Shown here: positions 1-4,981 of the stretch, one piece after another
How positions within the stretch are numbered: the first letter of the stretch is position 1
Layout of the letters: each line of letters opens with the position of its first letter
From: Synergistaceae bacterium
Lineage (GTDB): Bacteria; Synergistota; Synergistia; Synergistales; Aminobacteriaceae
Length of the DNA stretch: 6,237 nt
NCBI GenBank assembly: GCA_017427625.1
Contig: JAFRSL010000171.1
Coordinates: 1 to 6,237 of the forward strand
Direction: 5' to 3'
Made by a program: the position numbers and the translations under genes
The notes under the pieces: model-generated
Told to the model about the DNA's origin: nothing
What the model saw: the letters and a program-made list of their open reading frames with translations, nothing else
Database searches by the model: none

Positions 1-46
1 GTTCCGCCCGCAAGGACTGAGACAGCGACGGACTAGACACAGTTTC

Positions 47-85
47 AAAAGGGACAACACCAAACAGCGTTGCCCCTCTTTTTTT
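47..85 (-). terminator. Intrinsic terminator of the symporter-dehydrogenase operon, probably bidirectional
   Basis: Read on the minus strand, GGGGCAAC (76-69) and GTTGTCCC (58-51) form an 8-bp stem with one G-U wobble around a 10-nt loop, followed directly by TTTT (50-47). It starts 8 bases after the dehydrogenase stop codon. Read on the plus strand, the wobble becomes an A-C mismatch, but a run of seven T (79-85) follows after TC. It could therefore also stop a convergent transcript entering from the left, less efficiently. The A/T runs on either side can extend the stem. Confidence 0.75.
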
Positions 86-1073
86 AAGCCCGAACTTCAA
101 CTCCGTGTAATTTCTTCCCTGTACCAAACTCGTAACAGCTCCTGAAATTCCCCTCCACCATATCGCGGACATCTTCTGCCGTATAGAAAGCCGTGTGCGG
201 ACTCAGTATCACATTCGGGAATGAGCGCAGCATTGCAAGTTTCGGGTTCACCATCACTTCGCCCATCAAGTCATAATAGTACAGGCCGTTCTCGAACTCC
301 ACGACATCAAGCGCAGCCCCTCCGAGCCTTCCCGACTCAATCCCCCAAATCAGTGCCTCAGAGTCAACCAGCTTTCCGCGCGCAGTGTTGATGATGTATG
401 CACCGAGCTTCATCTTCTCGATTGCTTCACGGCTGATTATGTGGTAGTTGTCATCGTTGGCGTTCATGTGAAGGGTGATTATGTCAGACTCACGGAACAG
501 CGTATCACGGTCAACATACTCTGCGAATTTTTTGGCCGTCTCGTTCTCGTAAACGTCATACGCGAGTATCCTGCAGCCAAATCCAGAGAGGTGCTGAATC
601 ACGGTCGTGCCTATTCTCCCCGTACCCATTACTCCGACTGTACACATCGAGAAATCACGGCCTAGCTTGTTCTTGAGTGAGTAATCCTGAAGTTCAGCAC
701 GTTTCAGAATGTGCGCAAACCTCCTCACGCTCGCAAGCATCAGCATGATCGCATAGTCAGCAACTCCCGTAGGCGGATATGTAACCGTGTCAACCTTCAG
801 CCCAAACTCACGCGCTGCCTCAAGGTCAACATGGTCGTATCCAACCGAGCGAAGAAGTATGTACTTCACCCCGACATTGTGGAAAGCCTCAAGGACTTTC
901 CGGGACATGTCGCAGGGAGTGCAGCTCATTCCGTCGCAGCCTGATGCTAGGGCAATGTTCTTGTCGTTCGGGTAATCGGTCGTGTACGTGAAGTCGATGC
1001 CATACTTTTCCTTCATCTCGCGGCAAAAGTGAAGCTCGTCATACTCCCTAAGTGCGTAAAAGCAAATCTTCAT
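84..1073 (-). CDS. D-isomer-specific 2-hydroxyacid dehydrogenase, VanH/D-lactate dehydrogenase type
   Basis: A 329-residue cytoplasmic NAD-dependent dehydrogenase, probably reducing pyruvate or a related 2-keto acid to the D-2-hydroxy acid. The length is close to that of well-studied D-lactate dehydrogenases. Seen in the sequence: an N-terminal substrate-domain half with the LLRSVGYDHVDL stretch (73-84); the Rossmann nucleotide site G150-T-G-R-I-G155, followed by D173, which suits NAD rather than NADP; catalytic R232 in NTARG; the D256/E261 pair; and catalytic H293 in SPHT. The spacing of R232, D256, E261 and H293 matches Lactobacillus D-LDH (R235, D259, E264, H296) with a constant offset of three. 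VADYAIMLML, GFGCRILAY and PNVILSPHTAFYT resemble VanH-type enzymes in particular. No VanA ligase or VanX peptidase lies nearby, so a fermentative role is more likely than resistance. It is second in the operon, 12 bp after the symporter stop. Its likely Shine-Dalgarno (AGTGAGG) overlaps that stop, suggesting translational coupling. The exact substrate is unproven. Confidence 0.93.
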   Translation of the reverse strand: MKICFYALREYDELHFCREMKEKYGIDFTYTTDYPNDKNIALASGCDGMSCTPCDMSRKVLEAFHNVGVKYILLRSVGYDHVDLEAAREFGLKVDTVTYPPTGVADYAIMLMLASVRRFAHILKRAELQDYSLKNKLGRDFSMCTVGVMGTGRIGTTVIQHLSGFGCRILAYDVYENETAKKFAEYVDRDTLFRESDIITLHMNANDDNYHIISREAIEKMKLGAYIINTARGKLVDSEALIWGIESGRLGGAALDVVEFENGLYYYDLMGEVMVNPKLAMLRSFPNVILSPHTAFYTAEDVRDMVEGNFRSCYEFGTGKKLHGVEVRA

Positions 1074-1085
1074 GGCCTCAGAGCC

Positions 1086-2504
1086 TCACTTCCAGTAGTC
1101 CAGCTTCTCTGGGTCAAGCCCTATTGATGAGGCGTGAAACTCGGGGTTCTTGCCCTCACGCTTCTGCTTCTCGTAGTCAGCCAGTGCCTTGATAACGAGA
1201 CTTCCTCCAACCATTATGCAGGGAATGTTAATGAGTGCCATTACCCCCATCAATATATCAGCGATAGCCCAAGCATCAGCCATCGGCATTATCGCGCCAA
1301 CAAGAACCACAATCGCGCATACCACTCTGAATGATGACATGAATGACTTTCCGGGCATCTTCTTTCTGTTGATGTAGGCGAGAGCGTTGTCGACATAGAA
1401 GAGATTTCCGAGAAGTGTCGTGAATGCGAATAGAACCATCGTTACGGTGATGAAGTACGGCCCGAACTCGCCCAATACCGCGAACATTGACTGCTGTACG
1501 TACTGCGCCCCTGCGATCTCCTTCGATATAGGAACGCCCGACATCAGGCACATGAAAGCAGTTGCTGTGCAGATGAGTATGGTGTCAATGTAGACCGAGA
1601 GCATCTGAATCAATCCCTGCTTTACGGGGTGGGTAGTGTGAGCTGCAGCGGCGGCGTTTGGTGCTGAACCTACACCGGCTTCGTTGGAGTAGAGTCCGCG
1701 CTTTATGCCGTAGACGAGGCATGAGCCTGCAATCCCGCTCCCTATTGCCTTGAAGTTGAAGGCATCGGAAAATATCATGCTCAGTACGGAAGGGAGCATG
1801 TCGATTTTCATGATCATAATCACGATTGCCGCGATGACGTATACGACTCCCATAACAGGAACGAGAAGCCCCGTAACGCGTACAATCCTCTTCGCGCCGC
1901 CGAAGAGACACCAGCCCGCAATCAGAGCAGTAACCAGACCGATAATGAGCGGGGTCGTGCTCTCATTGTAGAATGGGTAAACCGAGAATGTTGACTGAAG
2001 GTTGTACGATGCCAGAGCGTTGAAGCCGAAAGCATACGTTGCGATTAGCGAGATGCAGAATATCACCGCGAGTACCTTGCTGTGTATTATCCCCTCAATG
2101 TAGTACGCCGGGCCGCCATAACTTCCGCCCTTCTCCTTGTCCTTCTGCTTAAAGATTTGTGCTAACGTGCTTTCAGCGAGTGCGCTTGCCCCTCCGAGAA
2201 TCGCGAGCACCCACATCCAGAACACAGCCCCTGGGCCTCCGAGACATATTGCGGTCGATACCCCGATGATGTTGCCTGTTCCGACGCGCGAGGCTGTTGA
2301 AACCATGAGTGTGCCGAACGATGATACAGCGTTTTTGTCGTCTGGACGCTCGCCCATTATTCTCATCGACTCGAAGCAGAGTCTGACCTGCGCGAATTTC
2401 GACCTGAACGAGAAGTAGAGGCCGCCGAGAGTAAGGACGACGATTAGAACTGGGTAATACAAAAAGCTGTCAACTGCGTCGAGAATTGCTGATAGTTCCT
2501 GCAT
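1086..2504 (-). CDS. Sodium:alanine (AGCS family) symporter
   Basis: A 472-residue inner-membrane protein predicted to import alanine, possibly glycine or D-alanine, with Na+. About ten or eleven hydrophobic segments run from residue 15 to 440. AGCS hallmarks are ASRVGTGNIIGVSTAI (71-86), GGPGAVFWMW (89-98), GGPAYYIEG (130-138), and KRGLYSNEAGVGSAP (268-282) followed by an alanine-rich stretch; the last is the most diagnostic. The tail from about 441 is charged and probably cytoplasmic. The start chosen is the ATG at 2504. It has AAAGGAGG (2522-2515) about ten bases upstream and begins the usual N-terminus (MQELSAILDAVDSFLYYPVL). The open frame runs 104 codons further upstream, but that part crosses the promoter and lies antisense to the kinase gene, so it is not coding. 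The gene heads a minus-strand operon with the dehydrogenase, a pairing that fits alanine uptake feeding pyruvate to lactate. The substrate is inferred from the family. Confidence 0.95.
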   Translation of the reverse strand: MQELSAILDAVDSFLYYPVLIVVLTLGGLYFSFRSKFAQVRLCFESMRIMGERPDDKNAVSSFGTLMVSTASRVGTGNIIGVSTAICLGGPGAVFWMWVLAILGGASALAESTLAQIFKQKDKEKGGSYGGPAYYIEGIIHSKVLAVIFCISLIATYAFGFNALASYNLQSTFSVYPFYNESTTPLIIGLVTALIAGWCLFGGAKRIVRVTGLLVPVMGVVYVIAAIVIMIMKIDMLPSVLSMIFSDAFNFKAIGSGIAGSCLVYGIKRGLYSNEAGVGSAPNAAAAAHTTHPVKQGLIQMLSVYIDTILICTATAFMCLMSGVPISKEIAGAQYVQQSMFAVLGEFGPYFITVTMVLFAFTTLLGNLFYVDNALAYINRKKMPGKSFMSSFRVVCAIVVLVGAIMPMADAWAIADILMGVMALINIPCIMVGGSLVIKALADYEKQKREGKNPEFHASSIGLDPEKLDYWK

Positions 2505-2514
2505 AACAGTGAAT

Positions 2515-2522
2515 CCTCCTTT
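2515..2522 (-). promoter_or_regulatory. Shine-Dalgarno site that fixes the symporter start
   Basis: AAAGGAGG on the minus strand lies ten bases before the ATG at 2504. It is the only strong ribosome site in this frame. It rules out the more upstream ATG codons, which would add 104 residues unlike the family. Confidence 0.85.
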
Positions 2523-2539
2523 GAATGTAAATAGGGTAA

Positions 2540-2559
2540 TTTGTGATATTATACACAAA
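2540..2559. promoter_or_regulatory. Inverted-repeat operator, Rex-like (or CRP/FNR-like)
   Basis: A 6-bp perfect dyad, TTTGTG and CACAAA, is separated by 8 bp in the divergent intergenic region. The 18-bp core (2541-2558) TTGTGATATTATACACAA matches 12 of the 14 defined positions of the Rex consensus TTGTGAA-N4-TTCACAA; the two mismatches are at core positions 7 and 13. It also matches 9 of 10 positions of TGTGA-N6-TCACA, the CRP-type consensus. The dyad contains the minus-strand -10 box, a position expected for repression of the symporter-dehydrogenase operon. Rex represses NADH-reoxidising genes such as ldh in many anaerobes, and the second gene here is such an enzyme. That it is an operator is likely; the identity of the regulator is inference. 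Confidence 0.55.
2548..2553 (-). promoter_or_regulatory. -10 box of the symporter-dehydrogenase promoter
   Basis: The minus strand reads a perfect TATAAT here, 43 bases upstream of the symporter ATG. This predicts a start of transcription near 2541 and a leader of about 37 nt that includes the Shine-Dalgarno. No good TTGACA-like -35 is visible 16-18 bp further upstream (the sequence there is ATAGTT/TAGTTT), so the promoter may be moderate or need an activator. Confidence 0.6.
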
Positions 2560-2579
2560 CTATAGCTATAAACTATACA
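2557..2579 (+). promoter_or_regulatory. AT-rich repeat region, probable promoter zone of the kinase-antiporter operon
   Basis: The octamer AAACTATA occurs twice (2557-2564 and 2570-2577), 13 bp apart start to start, and the perfect palindrome TATAGCTATA (2561-2570) lies between them. Possible plus-strand -10 boxes are TATAAA (2567-2572) and TATACA (2574-2579). The only -35-like sequence is TTGTGA (2541-2546), which lies inside the dyad and is 20 bp from TATAAA, longer than ideal. A plus promoter must lie near here because the neighbouring gene is divergent, but its exact boxes are uncertain. Confidence 0.35.
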
Positions 2580-2592
2580 GGGGGAATGTAAA

Positions 2593-3528
2593 ATGTCATC
2601 GGTTGCAGTAGCAGGTTCACTAAATATTGATTTAGTTATACGCGCACCACATTGCCCGCAAAAAGGCGAGACAGTTGTAGGCGGTGCATTCGGTATGGCC
2701 GGAGGAGGCAAAGGCTCTAACCAAGCATTAGCGGCGGCTAGGCTTAGTGCGAAATCACACATTATAGGCTGTATAGGCAGTGATGATTTCGGAAGAAAGC
2801 TAAAGAATGTACTCACTGAAAACGGAGTAGACTGTTCACAGCTTCACACTATGAAGAACGCTCCGACTGGTACAGCAGTAATAACAGTAACAGATGACGG
2901 CAACAACTCGGTAATAATCTCGCAGGGAGCAAATTCACTTCTTGATGACGACGCAATGATGAAAGCGGCTGACGTATTCGAGTCATCAGATGCGGCGTTG
3001 TTCCAAATGGAGAGTCCCGCGAAAACTGTAGCGGCCGGATTGAAGCTGTCGAGGCGACACGGCTGTAAAACGTTCTTGTCAGCAGAACCGCCGTTCTCAC
3101 TTCCCGCAGAGGCTTGGGAAAACATCGACTACCTCATTCTTAATGAACGGGCATTGAGTTTCTACGCTGGCCGAAAGCAACACAAGTCAGTCGAAGAAAT
3201 GGCAAACGAGATTCTCACGAGGGGCGTTAAGTGCCTCGCTGTAACTCAGAGCGCAAAAGGAGGAATGATCTTCGTGAAAGGCGGGGATCATTTTTCATTT
3301 GATGCGTTCAACATTCGTGCAGTCGACAACACGGGCGCAAGGGACGCTTTCTGCGCGGGCTTCTGTGTCGGACTCTGTGAAGGTATGCCGCTGAAGAGAG
3401 CCGCAAAATTCGCTGCTGCCTGCGGTGCTTTGGCGTGTACGAAAATCGGGGCGCACCCTTCAATGCCTTGGCGACATCAAGTCAGTGCATTGCTCGGTGA
3501 AGCTGCCGATGATGAATATGAGCTTTAA
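2593..3528 (+). CDS. Ribokinase-like PfkB-family carbohydrate kinase with altered phosphate-binding motifs
   Basis: A 311-residue cytoplasmic protein, normal length for a ribokinase, expected to phosphorylate a sugar or nucleoside with ATP. Sugar-site residues are kept: N11 and D13 in GSLNIDLV, and GGGKGSNQA (37-45), the first PfkB signature region. N184-E185 is retained, as is the C-terminal GAHPSMP (286-292). The second PfkB signature, normally D-T-T-G-A-G-D, reads DNTGARD (245-251): the catalytic base D251 is present, but the anion-hole glycine before it is R250. The usual T-x-G-x-x-G nucleotide motif reads TQSAKG (218-223), with serine for the first glycine. The usual NPAP is AEPP (164-167). 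The start has GGGGG (2580-2584) eight bases upstream and matches the family N-terminus. It is divergent from the symporter and followed after 34 bp by the antiporter. Substrate unknown. Activity may be altered, or the protein may be a specialised subfamily; the frame is intact, so it is not called a pseudogene. Confidence 0.88.
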   Translation: MSSVAVAGSLNIDLVIRAPHCPQKGETVVGGAFGMAGGGKGSNQALAAARLSAKSHIIGCIGSDDFGRKLKNVLTENGVDCSQLHTMKNAPTGTAVITVTDDGNNSVIISQGANSLLDDDAMMKAADVFESSDAALFQMESPAKTVAAGLKLSRRHGCKTFLSAEPPFSLPAEAWENIDYLILNERALSFYAGRKQHKSVEEMANEILTRGVKCLAVTQSAKGGMIFVKGGDHFSFDAFNIRAVDNTGARDAFCAGFCVGLCEGMPLKRAAKFAAACGALACTKIGAHPSMPWRHQVSALLGEAADDEYEL

Positions 3529-3542
3529 TCTTCCTAAAATAT

Positions 3543-3549
3543 AAGGAGG
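3543..3549 (+). promoter_or_regulatory. Shine-Dalgarno of the antiporter with unusually long spacing
   Basis: AAGGAGG lies in the 34-bp gap after the kinase. The distance to the ATG at 3563 is 13 bases, against 7-10 at the other genes here. The intervening bases are A/T-rich and contain no alternative start in frame. Confidence 0.7.
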
Positions 3550-3562
3550 CTTTATACATATC

Positions 3563-4858
3563 ATGGAAGGCTACAACTATCTGTTGAGTCTTTGCGTTAT
3601 TCTCATGTCGACAAAAATCTTCAGCATTCTTTCACGCCGCGCGCAACTTCCCCAAGTTGTCGGCGCATTGATGGCGGGATTGTTCTTCGGGCCTGCTGTT
3701 CTCGGAGCATTGACACAGCATTTCTTCGGGGTACAATTCTGCCTGATGCCCTCTCAGCTTCTCTCAAGAATGGCCGAGCTAGGCGTAATCGTGATAATGT
3801 TCACCGCCGGAATGGAGACGAACATTGACGAGCTGAAAGAGTCAGGGCTTGTGGGCTTCGTTGTGGCATTGCTGGGAGTTGTCGTGCCTCTCGGAATGGG
3901 CGCGGGAATGATGTACATCTTCAAGCCTGGTATATCCTTCCCGTCAGCAATATTCATCGGCGCGGTACTGACAGCTACATCGGTCTCAATCACTGTCGAA
4001 GCGTTGAAGGAACTCGGAAAGATGTCAACGAAGGTCGGAAACACGATACTTGCGGCGGCATTGATAGACGATATTCTCGGCTTGATATGCTTGACGCTCG
4101 TAACGGGAATCGCCGGCGGAGACACGAACATTGCGCTTGTCCTCGTGAAAATCGTGGGCTTCTTCGTTTTCATAGCTGCTGCCGGGTACGTCTACAACAA
4201 GTTTATGAAGTGGTCAGACCGAGTTCAGGCCGAACGTAATCTCAGGCGTTATCCTGTCATGGGGTTCGCAATGTGCCTGTTCATAGCATGGGCGGCTGAG
4301 GTTGTCTTCGGGATTGCTGACATTATCGGGGCATTCGCGGCCGGAATGATCATCGCAATGTCGCCTAAAGGTCAGTACATCGCCAGCAAGTTCGACACGA
4401 TAGCATACTTGCTTTTAACGCCGATATTCTTCGCCAACATAGGGCTTGAGGTTACGCTTCCTGAGTTTTCGAGCGAGGTTGTTGTCTTCACAATCGCAAT
4501 CGTAATCGTGAGTATAGTCTCAAAACTTTTCGGCTGCGGATTTGGTGCTAAGGTATGCGGTTTCAGCATGAGGCAAAGCTACCAGATAGGTCTCGGAATG
4601 GTATGCAGGGGAGAGGTTGCGCTTATCGTTGCGGGGAAAGGTGTGGCAATGAATCTCGTTGACGAGAGCGAGTTAGGGCCGATTATCATCATGATAATAG
4701 TCTGCACGATAATCACGCCTATATTCCTTAAGGGTGCATTCAAAGGAACTGAAGACGAGGCCGGAACAACGGTGTTCGAGGACAGGTTCATGCTTGAGGA
4801 ACAGGCTGACGAAATCGAGGAAGACCTCTATCGAAGGAGAAGCCTCCTGTCGCGCTAA
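3563..4858 (+). CDS. CPA2-family Na+(K+)/H+ antiporter
   Basis: A 431-residue inner-membrane protein expected to exchange Na+ or K+ for protons, serving pH and sodium homeostasis. About a dozen hydrophobic segments fill residues 4-393. Diagnostic stretches are QLPQVVGALMAGLFFGP (28-44), ELGVIVIMFTAGMETN (72-87), TATSVSITVEALKELGK (137-153), the ion-binding pair D169-D170 in ALIDDILG, PIFFANIGLEV (287-297) and CRGEVALIVAGKG (348-360). The double aspartate is typical of electrogenic NapA-type members. The tail (394-431) is short and acidic and has no TrkA-N nucleotide domain, which argues against a full KefB/KefC. A strong AAGGAGG (3543-3549) precedes the ATG, but 13 bases away, longer than usual; no nearer in-frame ATG, GTG or TTG exists. 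It is second in the plus-strand unit, 34 bp after the kinase, and is closed by a strong terminator. The transported ion is inferred. It could support sodium recycling for Na+-coupled importers such as the neighbouring symporter. Confidence 0.93.
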   Translation: MEGYNYLLSLCVILMSTKIFSILSRRAQLPQVVGALMAGLFFGPAVLGALTQHFFGVQFCLMPSQLLSRMAELGVIVIMFTAGMETNIDELKESGLVGFVVALLGVVVPLGMGAGMMYIFKPGISFPSAIFIGAVLTATSVSITVEALKELGKMSTKVGNTILAAALIDDILGLICLTLVTGIAGGDTNIALVLVKIVGFFVFIAAAGYVYNKFMKWSDRVQAERNLRRYPVMGFAMCLFIAWAAEVVFGIADIIGAFAAGMIIAMSPKGQYIASKFDTIAYLLLTPIFFANIGLEVTLPEFSSEVVVFTIAIVIVSIVSKLFGCGFGAKVCGFSMRQSYQIGLGMVCRGEVALIVAGKGVAMNLVDESELGPIIIMIIVCTIITPIFLKGAFKGTEDEAGTTVFEDRFMLEEQADEIEEDLYRRRSLLSR

Positions 4859-4872
4859 GTGCAAGTCAAACC

Positions 4873-4913
4873 ATTGCCCTCCGTTGAAATACTCAGCGGG
4901 GGGTAATTATTTT
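4873..4913 (+). terminator. Strong intrinsic terminator after the antiporter
   Basis: Arms 4873-4887 and 4893-4907 pair over 15 bp, with three G-U wobbles, around a 5-nt loop (AATAC). The core is CCCTCCG against CGGGGGG. A short T-rich tail, TTATTTT, follows (4907-4913). It begins 14 bases after the antiporter stop, ending the kinase-antiporter unit and separating it from the reductase gene. Confidence 0.85.
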
Positions 4914-4944
4914 CCTGAATAACAATTCAACCGTACTTTAAGTG

Positions 4945-4950
4945 TAAAAT
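4945..4950 (+). promoter_or_regulatory. Possible -10 box for the aldo/keto reductase gene
   Basis: TAAAAT lies 31 bases before the reductase start, in the short stretch between the upstream terminator and the gene, so a promoter is needed about here. No convincing -35 is seen: the position 17 bp upstream reads ACAATT. A small perfect inverted repeat, TGAAT-AACA-ATTCA (4916-4929), lies about where the -35 element would be. Confidence 0.3.
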
Positions 4951-4981
4951 CCCATCAATTTCTCTTGAGGAGGGAAAAACT

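Noticed and set aside
1..36. Possible 3' end of a convergent plus-strand gene (stop codons TGA at 18-20 or TAG at 34-36)
   Set aside because: The terminator that follows is partly usable in the plus direction, but at most 11 codons are visible with no recognisable protein, so no gene can be supported.
1585..1911. 108-codon and similar open frames overlapping the symporter gene
   Set aside because: Arginine-rich, low-quality translations in alternative frames of a strongly conserved gene, with no ribosome site or family match.
2505..2541. Riboswitch or attenuator in the symporter leader
   Set aside because: The predicted leader is only about 37 nt, with no room for a known riboswitch and no stem plus T-run.
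2586..2591. ATG-TAA minimal open frame just before the kinase start
   Set aside because: The ATG is only one base from the GGGGG ribosome site, so it is unlikely to be used; probably coincidental in an A-rich spacer.
2505..2816. A 104-residue N-terminal extension of the symporter, to an ATG at 2816
   Set aside because: It crosses the promoter and dyad and runs antisense to the kinase gene. It is unlike AGCS N-termini, and a strong Shine-Dalgarno supports the ATG at 2504.
3754..4173. 139-codon open frame antisense to the antiporter
   Set aside because: Its Ser/Thr/Pro-rich translation is what results from reading a membrane-protein gene backwards. No start signal supports it.
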